From contig FWWN02000137.1 in assembly GCA_900175165.2 (NCBI GenBank), positions 844-64,843 on the forward strand: DNA of 64,000 bases. Reading direction: 5' to 3'. Position 1 is the stretch's first letter, and every line of letters starts with the position of its first letter. A program made the position numbers and the translations under genes. The notes under the pieces are model-generated. The model worked only from the letters and a program-made list of their open reading frames with translations. It did not search any database and was not told where the DNA came from. This DNA comes from Rhizomucor pusillus (lineage: Eukaryota > Mucoromycota > Mucoromycetes > Mucorales > Lichtheimiaceae). Below are positions 33,773-44,271 of the stretch, one piece after another.

Positions 33773-34342
33773 ATGAGCACGACAGATCTTTTCGATACAG
33801 AGTTGCACATTAGCTCCTCCACCACTCTCATTATACACGAACTTAGCGATCCAGAGTCCAAGGGTTTCCTTGACGTGCCAGCTTTGACGCCGACTGATAT
33901 CGATAGCGATATTGGCAGTGATTTCGACTTTGACGATCTAGACGATTACTATTTCAACACGGAGAATGACGATTTTGAAGCAGACGAAGAAAGCGAGCAA
34001 GGCGACGAGCTCGAGGATCACTGGTTTCCTTCCCTATTCCGTAAATCACTTATCGAATTTCTAGACGACGACAGTTTCTTTGCGCCTAGCGCAACTTTTG
34101 ACATCTTGGATTCGTCTACCGCGGCAGAGATTGAAGAAGTGGATGAAAAGCAAGAAGACAATATCAGGTCGCCAGAAGAGGAGCCGGTCCCAGTGAAAGG
34201 CAACAAAAGAGCGAGTCCTGAAAAATCCTATCAACGTCGAAAACGCTCTAAAAAACAGCGGAAGCAACGGAAATCAAGTGCAATGGACATTGATACAGAA
34301 GAACAAGGATTTGTCCCCATCGAAATCGTATATTTGTTATGA
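33773..34342 (+). CDS. Acidic protein with C-terminal nuclear localisation signal
   Basis: Single-exon frame of 189 aa, unrecognised. It is very rich in Asp and Glu (SDFDFDDLDDYYFNTENDDF) and has a basic cluster near the end (RRKRSKKQRKQRK) that would serve as a nuclear localisation signal. No folded domain is evident. It starts 162 bp after the right TA of the composite element, and AATAAA occurs about 40 nt after its stop. Amino-acid use and codon bias match host genes rather than the AT-rich cargo. A chaperone-like or transcription-related acidic protein is possible, but this is inference. Confidence 0.6.
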   Translation: MSTTDLFDTELHISSSTTLIIHELSDPESKGFLDVPALTPTDIDSDIGSDFDFDDLDDYYFNTENDDFEADEESEQGDELEDHWFPSLFRKSLIEFLDDDSFFAPSATFDILDSSTAAEIEEVDEKQEDNIRSPEEEPVPVKGNKRASPEKSYQRRKRSKKQRKQRKSSAMDIDTEEQGFVPIEIVYLL

Positions 34343-34485
34343 AAAGGTCGCAATATCTTTCATGCTCTCATTTTATATGAAATAAAGCTATACATCACAT
34401 ACAGCGTTGTCCATTGAAAGTTTCTTTTTTATGATGAAGATGGCACAAATGTACAGTACATGGGCTTGGAGAATAAACAGTACTT

Positions 34486-36027
34486 CTAAGTTATTATATT
34501 TCCTTCTCGGATTGACCGGCGTATGCGATCAGCCATCATACGATCCTTGCTACCGATCAGCACAGTAGCTTTACCGGTCTTGCCAGCTCTGGCCGTTCGT
34601 CCGACGCGGTGGAGGTAGTCAATAACAGACTTTGGAAAATCATACAGAATAACATGGTCAACGAATGTCGTATCCAGACCTCTCGATGCAAGATCTGTGC
34701 TTATCAACACATTGTTTCCTATCCCTTTTTCCTTTGTCCAAGGTGCTGCAAACAGCTCGAGCGTTTCTTTCCTATCAACGTCTTTGTGCAGCCAGAGCAC
34801 ATGCAGATCTTTGTCCTTGAGCCAGTCTTGCAGCAGCTCTGCAGACTTTCTGGTATTGCAAAATACCAAAGTTTTCTCATCTTTCTGATTTTTCTTCAGC
34901 ACATCTAACAGTGCCATCTGTCGGTTGCCATTGTACTTGGAGAGATCAATAAATGATTGCTTGAGATTCGGTAATGCTCGATGCAGAGATGGAGTCGTAA
35001 GTTTAACAATGTTGGAGCCGAACATATCTTCCAAAGTACGATTAACGGATTTAGGTAGCGTTGCGGTGACGATGATTGTCTTTGTATCTTCCTTGATATT
35101 TGATCGAATAGAGCGAGTTTTCTCAATGAGATATTTCACATCATCCCCCCATCCGCAATCAAATAATGAATCCGCTTCATCGATAACGATTGATTGTACG
35201 TCGGCGAGTGACAATGTCTTGTCATCAATGTAAGAGCGCAGCGTCGTTGGTGTGGAAATAAGGATATCCACGGGTTTTTCCAATCTTCTAGCTAGATCTC
35301 TTTGACGAGTCTTGCTGTCGATAGCGAGGGCACTGAACTTGGCAATGTGGGCCATGGATTTACATGTTTGGCATACTTGCAAAGTGAGTTCACGAGTTGG
35401 TACCAACACAATAGCTCTCGGATGATCTAATCGTCTTTGGAATCCATTCTCTTCTTCTGTCTTGAGGTCATGTATGATCGGTAAAAGATATGCCAATGTC
35501 TTTCCAGATCCGGTTTCTGCGGCGCATACAATGTTGGGAGTCGAGTCTGCAAGTATTCTGGGTATAACTAGCGCCTGGATTTCCGTTGGACGAGGATTCT
35601 CAATATGACTTAGTTGGCCCTCATACGCTGCAGATTTCACAATGGGCGATAGTTGGAGGTCGTCGAACGTAAGACTTGCAAGCTTTGCTGATAACTCTCG
35701 AACACTCGTTGTACCACCAATTGGACTAATGTCGGATTTGATATCTTCAAGCCGACGTTTGGCTGGCACATGTACCTTTTGCGGTTTTGATTTGGTCTTG
35801 CGAGCTTTTTGACGTAACAGATCTCGTCTCTCTCGTCCTGTCAAACCATCGGGTTTGAGATGCTTCGTCAAACTGGAGTAATTTGGCTTCCTCAATTGTG
35901 CTCGCTTTGAATACGCTGTCACCGTATTTGTAAAGAATCTAGACTGTAGTTTACAGTAATTGCAAGTTGCATTTGGGAGGTTGTATAATAGGTTTCTAGT
36001 AGAGAACATTTCAAGGCACAATTGCAT
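34486..36027 (-). CDS. MRH4: DEAD-box RNA helicase, MRH4-like (mitochondrial)
   Basis: ATP-dependent RNA helicase of 513 aa in one exon. The N-terminus is Arg/Ser/Thr-rich without acidic residues in the first stretch (MFSTRNLLYNLPNAT), as expected of a mitochondrial presequence. MRH4 acts in assembly of the mitochondrial large ribosomal subunit. Helicase motifs in order: Q-motif PRPTEIQALVIPRIL, motif I AETGSGKT, Ia PTREL, II DEAD, III TAT, LVFCNTRKSAELLQDWL, V DLASRGLDT, VI HRVGRTARAG. Motif III is TAT instead of the usual SAT. Start is either ATG 36,027 or the in-frame ATG at 36,009. It is divergent from adenylosuccinate lyase, with 115 bp between the starts. Confidence 0.88.
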   Translation of the reverse strand: MQLCLEMFSTRNLLYNLPNATCNYCKLQSRFFTNTVTAYSKRAQLRKPNYSSLTKHLKPDGLTGRERRDLLRQKARKTKSKPQKVHVPAKRRLEDIKSDISPIGGTTSVRELSAKLASLTFDDLQLSPIVKSAAYEGQLSHIENPRPTEIQALVIPRILADSTPNIVCAAETGSGKTLAYLLPIIHDLKTEEENGFQRRLDHPRAIVLVPTRELTLQVCQTCKSMAHIAKFSALAIDSKTRQRDLARRLEKPVDILISTPTTLRSYIDDKTLSLADVQSIVIDEADSLFDCGWGDDVKYLIEKTRSIRSNIKEDTKTIIVTATLPKSVNRTLEDMFGSNIVKLTTPSLHRALPNLKQSFIDLSKYNGNRQMALLDVLKKNQKDEKTLVFCNTRKSAELLQDWLKDKDLHVLWLHKDVDRKETLELFAAPWTKEKGIGNNVLISTDLASRGLDTTFVDHVILYDFPKSVIDYLHRVGRTARAGKTGKATVLIGSKDRMMADRIRRSIREGNIIT

Positions 36028-36142
36028 GAACTGGCCCCGCTCACTGATGTAGTAGAAGCCACAAAAGATCTACAAAATCGCGCCACTCCCAGTTTTCATA
36101 AATCCCGCATTTCTTTAGGCTCTTATTCCGCGTTCATTTACC

Positions 36143-37771
36143 ATGTCGACTCACGACAAGTACCAGTCGCCCTTGACTTCTCGCTATGCCTCCAAGGAAA
36201 TGGCATACAACTTTTCCGAGGACAAGCGCTACTCGACCTGGCGCAAGCTCTGGTTGAACCTTGCTATCGCCGAGCAACGTTTGGGCTTGACCGATATCAC
36301 CGACGAAGCCATTGAAGAAATGAAGGCCAACATTTACAACATTGACTATGCTGTTGCTGCTGCTGAAGAAAAGAAGCGTCGTCATGATGTTATGGCTCAC
36401 GTGCATGCGTTTGGGCAAGTTGCACCCAAGGCCGCTGGTATTATCCACCTTGGTGCTACTTCATGCTATGTCACAGGTGAGAATGCGATCCCTCTTCAAC
36501 TTTGTTTGCATGGAAAACTGAGAACATGACACTCGCTGTTAGACAATGGTGACTTGATTATCTTGAGAGATGCATATGACATTATCATCAAGAAACTTGT
36601 CCATGTTATTGATATTTTGTCGAAATTTGCTCACAAATATCGTGATCTGCCTACTCTTGGATTCACCCACTTCCAGCCTGCTCAGCTCGTAACCGTCGGT
36701 AAGCGTGCCACACTATGGATTCAGGAACTTTTATGGGACCTTCGCAACTTTGAGCGTGCACGCAACGATCTCAAACTTCGAGGTGTGAAGGGTACCACTG
36801 GTACCCAAGCTTCATTCATGGCCCTTTTCAACGGTGACCACGAGAAGGTAAATAAAATCAGGTCATATTCGAGATAAAAATCGTAACCGATGATACAATT
36901 GATCAGGTCGAGCAATTGGATCAACTCGTGACAGAACTCTCTGGTTTCACAGAGGCGTACCCTGTCTGCGGTCAGACTTACTCTCGTAAGATCGACATTG
37001 ACGTTCTTCACCCCTTGGCTGGCTTCGGTGCTACCTGCCACAAGATGGCTACCGATATTCGTCTCTTGGCCAACTTGAAGGAAATCGAGGAACCTTTCGA
37101 AAAGGATCAGATTGGCAGTTCCGCCATGGCTTACAAGCGTAACCCTATGCGCAGCGAGCGTGTCTGCTCTCTCTCCCGCCACCTCATGATGCTTGTCAAC
37201 GATGCCTTGCAGACCAGCGCCGTTCAATGGTTGGAACGTACTTTGGATGACAGCGCTATTCGTCGAATTTCCTTGCCTGAAGCATTCTTGACTACTGATA
37301 TCCTGTTGACTTTGTTGCAAAACATCTCTGAAGGACTTGTTGTCTATCCCAAGGTCATTGAGCGTCGCATCAACCAGGAATTGCCATTCATGGCTACCGA
37401 AAACGTCATCATGGCAATGGTCAAGAAGGGTGGAGACCGTCAAGAATGCCACGAACAAATCCGTGTCCTGTCCCACCAGGCCGCACATGTCGTCAAGATG
37501 GAAGGCGGTGAAAACGATTTGATTGAGCGTATCAAGAAGACCGAATACTTCAAGCCTATCTGGGATGAGGTTTGTACACTATAAATGATTTGAAAGTCGC
37601 ACAATGCTAAATTGCCCGCAAATATAGCTTCCCAAGCTTTTGGATCCATCTACCTTCATTGGCCGTGCTCCAGAGCAGGTTGATTCTTTCATTGAAAAGC
37701 ATGTCAACCCCGCATTGGCACCTTACGCCGATGTCTTGAAAGAACGCACCAAGGCCGAGTTGTCTGTGTAA
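36143..37771 (+). CDS. ADE13: Adenylosuccinate lyase
   Basis: Purine biosynthesis enzyme that cleaves SAICAR to AICAR and adenylosuccinate to AMP, releasing fumarate. Four exons (36143-36476, 36543-36847, 36907-37569, 37628-37771) give 481 aa, matching yeast Ade13. Landmarks: the first active-site region [18 protein letters not shown], catalytic histidine region [16 protein letters not shown], and the signature loop [17 protein letters not shown]. The last exon supplies the C-terminus ([20 protein letters not shown]). Codon use is strongly biased toward C-ending codons, which suggests high expression and produces a long spurious antisense frame. It shares a short divergent promoter with the MRH4-like gene. 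Confidence 0.96.
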
Positions 37772-37918
37772 ATTTGGTTATGTATCTGTATTGTAATTAA
37801 TGCAAACGAAGAAACAAGTGATATAGAAAATGTGCATTATTCGTTATAAAACAAAAGCATGAATGGATGTAGTTTGACATGAACCATAAGTTGGGGGATC
37901 TAGAATATATATTAGAGA

Positions 37919-38972
37919 CTACTTGGCCGCGATAACTCTGTCCTTGCCAGCCAAGTCCTTCCATATTTCGATATGCTCAAATCCGCTCTCCTGCAGCAAC
38001 TGCCAAAGCGGGGATACTTGATGTGTGCCTCCGATCTCCATCAACAAACGCGGTGTATCCGTCAGTCGCGAGCTATCTCTGCGTAACAGCACTCGGGATA
38101 ATTCAATGATGCGACGATGCACCGCTGTCCCTTCTTGATCCGCCACCAATGCTTTTTTGTCTTCCCATTCTTTCACATTTGGATCAAGTTCCATGTATTC
38201 TTTCGGTGTGATATATGGAGGATTACATACAATTACGTCGAACGGTCCGGTTTGCTTCATGATATCATCGAACACGTCCAGAAGTTTAAATTCGACTGTA
38301 CCCTTGAGCTCTGATGCGTGAATATCCTTATTATGTTTTGCCAACGCAACGGCTGCCTGAGAAACATCCGTAGCCAATATCCTCGCGTTCTTTAGATGAG
38401 CAGCCAATGTCAATGCAATGCATCCAGTGCCGGTACAGATATCCAAGATGCTCAATGGAATAGATGGATCCTTCTGGGTCTCTTTCTCCAGCAAGGTAAC
38501 CAGTCGATGAACCCATTCTTCTGTCTCCCACCTGATGATAATCATGCTCAATACTTTGATATACAAGACATAGAAATAGTTAGATACAGTTTCAATTGAT
38601 GTACCTGGGAATAAGCGTTGGTGGTTTCGTAACTATATCGAGATCGCCAAAAGGCTGCGTGCCGAGAATGTACTGTATTGGCTTGTGACGGTGGACACAA
38701 TCACGAACGTAGCGATCAAGCAATACGCGGCGTTCGCTTAGCCTCTGGGTGTCACTGTGCACCTTACCCATCAGCCATGCCAGCTGCCGTCTGGCAAGAC
38801 CTGGATCTCCATCGGATACTGCAAGTAACTGTCGAAGCCATCGCGTGTAACGTGGCATAGGAGGAGGAAAAATTGCCTCAATTTTTTCTTTGCAGCGAGG
38901 ATGAACTTTTTTACTCGGGCAACGATCGGTTAATTTCAGACAAAATGAATTGCATATTGGTTTGAAATCCAT
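37919..38972 (-). CDS. MTQ1: Release-factor glutamine methyltransferase, HemK/MTQ1-like
   Basis: SAM-dependent enzyme that methylates the GGQ glutamine of peptide-chain release factors; with this N-terminal domain the mitochondrial type (Mtq1/PrmC) is likely. Two exons (38972-38605, 38531-37919) give 326 aa. The SAM-binding motif I is ILDICTGTGCIALTLAAHL; the catalytic NPPY lies in IVCNPPYITPKEY. The N-terminal helical domain (PIQYILGTQPFGDLD) with LIPR before the splice site is typical of PrmC. Its ATG lies only 25 bp downstream of the stop codon of the MEK kinase gene on the same strand, so its promoter must lie inside that gene or transcription is shared. Confidence 0.92.
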
Positions 38973-38997
38973 CAATTTATTATATATTCAAGTTGCC

Positions 38998-40458
38998 TCC
39001 TGCTTTGGTGTATTTGCAGGCATTTGCTGTAGCTTTGACAAGTCTATCCTGTCTGGTGCGCTTGCAACGCTTTGTGCCCATTTTACTAGATCGACCTTCT
39101 CCTGCGCAGCAGTTACAAGATACTCGTGTTTCTAAGTAACGACCGGTTAGAGCCATCAACTATGCTCGTCCTGGATATTACTGAGCTTACCATCAGATCG
39201 CTTGGAGTCGCTCTCTCTTGGACATCTTTTACCAGACACTTGTCAACAAACTCGGTAAGGATTTTGGGATATTTGTTGGGTGGGAATTGTGGAACGGGCT
39301 CGTTTACAATATGCTGTAAGAGTTCGAAAATTGAAAGTGCGTTTCCTTCCGGTGGGAACGGGAATCTTCCTAAGGCTAGCTCCATCAAGGTGATACCCAG
39401 GGACCAAACGTCAGATTTGACGGAATAGGGTGATCCCATGATTCGCTCGGGCTAAAGTTATCATTGGTAAGTTACTTGTCCCTTTGCATATCTGCAAGTA
39501 TGCTAATAACGTACACTCATATACGAACTCGTTCCAACAAATGTGTCCGCTACGGAATTAATGAGCTGCCCTGAGACACCGAAATCACACAGTTTAATTT
39601 GACCCTGGGAGTTCACGAGCACATTGGATGGCTTTAAATCTAACATTAATTAATTACTCACGCATTCCATCAGCTAATGTACATTGCAGCCATCAATCTC
39701 ACCTCGATGAATAATTCGATGTTCATCGTAAAGATAGATTAATCCATCGACAATCTAAACAAAATAACTGTCATATTGGTTGCTAGACTTTTGATGATCG
39801 CCTCCTTTTTTAGAAACGTACGGCATAAGTAATCTTTTTTAATACGTCCATCGGGATCGGTCCATGCTTTTTGTAGATCCTATCAAGTGATCTAGAATGA
39901 TACTGTAAATTAGAAGGATGTTCCTGAAGAAATTGCACCGTATACTTGCCCAATGTCCATATACTCCATGCAGATCGAAATATCGCCTCCATTCATGAAT
40001 GCGCCGTAAAAGCTCACAATGTGTTTAGAGTTGCAGTCGTGCATAAATTGGAGTTCTCGCATAATTTGTTTTCGTACGTTGATATTTGCTTCCACGTGGA
40101 TAATCTATCCGGTTATGACAGCAACTTTAGACCTCATGTAAACGCCGAGATTGGGACCTGGATTCGGTACCTTCCGAGCCATTACAGTATTTGTCCTAAC
40201 ATGCAACACTTTGCATACTGTGCCTCCGTTGCCTCTGCCAAGTTCATCGATCGTCTGAAAGTCTTCAGGGCGGAGGTCGAGTCGCAGCTCAAGGCCAATC
40301 TCCAAATCGCTCAGTTGTTCACATAGTTTGCTGTACTCCTCTTCCAGCCTTCGCGCTGATGAACGCCGTTTGTCCAGTGACTGGCCCTGTGGACTTACTA
40401 CCACGGGCGAGTTCTCAAGCGTCAGGTTCTTAAAGTTGCGCTTCTTTCGCAGCGGCAT
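38998..40458 (-). CDS. MAP kinase kinase, MEK1/2-Ste7-Fuz7 type
   Basis: Dual-specificity kinase that phosphorylates a MAP kinase. It starts [18 protein letters not shown]. The kinase domain has the glycine loop [12 protein letters not shown] with the ATP-binding lysine, [39 protein letters not shown] and the activation loop [18 protein letters not shown], in which Ser and Thr four residues apart are the phosphorylation sites. Near the end come [16 protein letters not shown] and a short helical tail ([14 protein letters not shown], then [13 protein letters not shown]). At least six introns. The N-terminal pattern matches fungal mating/filamentation MEKs (Ste7, Byr1, Fuz7). An in-frame TTG upstream is not a credible start. 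Confidence 0.92.
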
Positions 40459-41090
40459 CGATTGCGTCTGGGATGTGAATGGAGTCGAAAGGAGAGACGG
40501 CAAGGAAACGAGAGCTGGAGATCAATTTCAAGCTTGAATATTAAGCCCGCCAATCTGGTCGTAATCCGGCGAACCCGCAATCAAGCCCGAATATCTCCAG
40601 GCATTGTTCCTCCAAGCCGTGCTAGAAGTCTTGTTTCTCTTCTTGATTATTCGATGAAAGCTGGAAGCTGCTCTACAATATATTTCTATTCCTCGTATCT
40701 TTGGCAATATGGCGAGCTAGCGCTGGGTCTCAAGACTGTAAAGGAACGGACTCTAAGCGTTTTACAATTGAAATTATGCTCATACACACAGCAATTGCTC
40801 TGTACCTTGATATGGGGCTACGGTTGAATTTCTCGATGTTTTGATGATAGCCGATGGTTTATCTACTGAAGATGAGCTTTCGACACATAAGGTGCTTAAA
40901 TAAATTCGCTCTGACTTTAATCATTAGTAATGCAATTATTGATTAAGATGAAATTCGTCTGAAGATTAAGCGTATCAGGCTCACTTTGTTTTATTACATT
41001 AAACAAGAGTATTTTGTATGGATAAACGGCGGGTAAAATATGTATACTGTACAAGAAAAAGGACAATTTACGAGCTATGGCATTTACAAG
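40459..41090. other. Intergenic region between MEK and peptide transporter
   Basis: About 630 nt. The MEK promoter should be on the left and the transporter's 3' untranslated region on the right. Short open frames lack protein character. Confidence 0.4.
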
Positions 41091-43257
41091 TTACTTGGCG
41101 GCTTGTGCCTCGTCAACTTCGTATTCTTGAACATTGTCAGCGCGCGTTTCTTGATACTTGGCTTGCTCGTCCTCACTGCGTCCAATGGCATCTTCCTGCA
41201 TATCGATGCGATCGTTCTTGTGATGGATAAGATAAAAGAGTGGAGCACAGAGGCCCATAGCGGCGGCAATACCAGTGTACATCCACACCAGTTTAGGGTC
41301 TTCGGCAACGGAAACCAGAGCAAATGCCAGAATAGCTCCGAAGCAGTTGGTGAATAAGAAAAGTGCCATAACTAGCGACTTCATCATGGCAGGGGCTTTC
41401 TTGTAAGCGTATTCTAGACCCGTCACAGAAGCAAACACTTCCGAGATACCAATGAGGACGTAGGCCGGGATGACATACGCGGCCGATACGTTGTTCTTGC
41501 CGTTACCAGTCGGATACTCATAGTACGGTGGGCTGCTATAAACCAACGATTGGATACCTGCCGCGTACTGCGTGCAAGACTTAGTTCTAAAACGCCTCCA
41601 TTTTCGAGTGCATACAAGTTTGCAAACTTACAGCCATGGCTCCTGCAGCAAAAATGAATCCTGCAGTGATACGGGTTATAGGGCGCATAGGTATACCAAA
41701 ACGGCGGAGAAGTGGATAGAAAATTCGGTCCATGATAGGAATTGTAATGATAAGAGTCAACGGGTTGATGTTCTGGACGATATCATTAGCTATTCTTGGT
41801 GAGTTAGTAAATGCTAAAGATTAATTCCAGTCAAGTCATATAGCTACTTACGCACATCGCCGGTAAGCATTGTCTAATGCATAGTAAGAAGGAAAGGTAT
41901 CGTGAGTTTTTCATAATATTATCGAGAAGTGTTTCAGTTTAATACTTACAGCAGACATGGAAACAATGTTGTTGACCATCTGGGAATAGCAAAGCCAGTA
42001 AATGGGATACCAGCAGAAAACGATGCAGGCCTTGAATGTGCGCCGCATTTCGTCGATAAATACGTCGTCCCAGGTAATCTTGTACATCATCGAAGGGCTA
42101 ACGGTCTTCATAACGGAAGGTTTGCATCCTTCAAGACCGTATTTGGGCATGAGGCCAATGATCTTGGCGACTTCGACGAAAATACTTCCACGAGGTGGGT
42201 TTTGTTTGTACATCTTTTTTCCCAGCACTACAACCAAGATGCCTGGAATAAACATGCATGTCGGAAGGAGATACGCGGGCCAGAAACCAATGTTCTTTTC
42301 AAGCAGGGTCGTAAAGATGCCGGAGAGAGCACCAATGTTGATACCCCAATAGAACATGTTGAAGAGTTTCTGATATGTAGCTTGAGGAGTGACAATAACA
42401 CGTTCTGTGCCCTCAGCCTTGAAACCAAGCCAGTTGCGTTTCTGTTGGGTGCGAATAAAAGGTTTTTGGACACGATACTGCTCGGCAACGAGCGGGGAAA
42501 CATTGGCTTTGATACCGCCAGTTCCGAGACCGATAATGATGATGGCAACGATGAACCCAGGGAATACTGCTCCATTTTCAATTGCGACCGGCGCCGAGGT
42601 AGCAGTAAGGATGATAAGGCCCACCATGTAAATACCAGAGAATACGAGGATAGTGTTGTACTTGCCCAACCATTGGTCGGCAATTATGCCACCAATTATC
42701 TAAATACTGAGGGTCAGTCTCACTGCAGAGAACTCAAAGTATATTACTTGATGAATTACAGGAGTAATGTAGCACCAAAACCTAGGAAGCACAAAGTAGG
42801 TTATGTAAGTACATTTCTGACTTTTTCCAGGCCAATCGAATGTAGAGATAATCTTACTGGAAGAATGTTGTCAAAGCAGTTGCGACCTGCTGTCCCTTTC
42901 CCATGGCACCTGGGACTTCTGCTGGATCTGTTATTCCAAAGAATGTTGAGATTGTGCGACGCAGCCAGAAATTTGAAAAATTTTTTACTTACAAGATTCC
43001 GGGGCTGGCTGTTGGATGTAGTTTTGGAAAGGACCACTCAGGCCGTAGTAGGTGAATCGCTCACAGAACTCGAGCAAGATAACCAAGAAAGCAGACTTTG
43101 GAATAGAATCAGCTACTTCGCGTAGCTCTTTCCAGTCCTTGTCTGTTGGGACAGGATACATTTCACCATCTTCGCCGCGGACGAATTCGGTTTGCTCTTC
43201 CTCCACAACGTGCTCCACGGCATATGTCTCCTTTTCCAGCTTCTTTTCACTATCCAT
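41091..43257 (-). CDS. PTR2: Proton-coupled oligopeptide transporter, PTR2-type
   Basis: Plasma-membrane di/tripeptide-H+ symporter of the POT family with about 12 membrane helices. The N-terminus is charged and cytosolic (MDSEKKLEKETYAVEHVVEE). The family signature begins VILLEFCERFTYYGLSGPFQ. The second signature is in TM5: GLGTGGIKANVSPLVAEQY, and the later MFYWGINIGALSG matches the PTR2 FYWxINxG pattern. The C-terminus is hydrophilic with Asp/Glu (RSEDEQAKYQETRADNVQ). Several introns interrupt the gene. A long antisense frame crosses it and is a by-product of codon bias. Expression is usually nitrogen-controlled in fungi; no specific site was identified here. Confidence 0.93.
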
Positions 43258-44271
43258 TGTCTGACTGTATCAAGGCAGGAGAAGAGACAAAAGTTTTATC
43301 AGTGAATGCGTTTCCATGCAATGTGCGATGCAGCCCTTACATATTCTGCTACACAGGAAGACCAGTAGCGCCTACGCATGCTGTTTCGCCAAAGTACCAC
43401 AGTTTTATATGCACTGTGTCGCCGGTTTCTTGTAATTCTTGAAGTGTTTCTTTCGCTTGAACTTAATTGGTACATTTTGACAAAAAAAATCAGCCAAGGA
43501 TTCCGTGGAAAAGCCATCACGGCTAGAAACGAACTTGAATCGTAACTCGACCCTAATAAACTTTATCCTTGTACCAGCCATACTTCATGACCGTGGGACC
43601 CAACCTGGTGGAAAGTGCGGTGTTTGCTCCTTTGCCTTCTTCTTTTGGACCCTCTCGAGCTTTTGTCTTCACAAGACCTTTTTCAAACTTGGATAATCCA
43701 GGTCGGATCGGGAGAAAGGCAGGAATTGTCCCACGACTGTATCACCTGGATCCGAATTTTCTATCGCTGTTTCAAAGCACCAATCACAGATTCTTCAGGT
43801 ATGCTGTTTTCCTGATAGACAAAGCATTGTATAAGGCGGGTATTGTGCGGTGGATAGTGTTATCGAACCGGGGAATGGGAATGCCCCTGGCGGTGCAATC
43901 AGGAATGTTCCATCGTGCGGATGTGCGGACTTTCCGTACTGATTTTTGACTTTAAATGAAAAACAATGAAAACCCTTCCTTTTATCACCCTAAGGCATTC
44001 AAGAATAAACATTTAATCGCATTTGCTCCAATTGATAGTACCTTACTTATTTCTTTATTATCCATTGATAATTAACCATACTAGCATATCCTCGCTAGTC
44101 TATTGTAAAATATTACTGTAATTGCATTTGAATCCTCTGCTTATCTATCTGTGGAACCGTCCACGAACACAACTCTTGCCCGATGAAAAGCCATATTTCT
44201 TCCCACCTGCTACGGCCATGCGAGACAAATTCAAATATTTGATTTAATGCCGCCATAGCTGAGCTAGAAAT
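43258..44271. other. Divergent intergenic region, transporter / KH-protein gene
   Basis: About 1 kb, the longest shared upstream region in the right half. I see no coding sequence. Scattered GATA-like tetramers exist, but no more than chance would give, so I claim no site. Confidence 0.4.

Noticed and set aside
36721..37488. 255-codon open frame on the minus strand
   Set aside because: It lies antisense to adenylosuccinate lyase exons 2-3. It is a shadow of that gene's strong codon bias, and its translation shows no domain.
39946..40326. 126-codon plus-strand open frame
   Set aside because: Antisense to MEK exons containing the glycine loop; no motif.
41929..43125. 398-codon open frame on the plus strand
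   Set aside because: It crosses the peptide transporter's exons and introns in antisense. The transporter's signatures are clear on the minus strand, and this translation has none.
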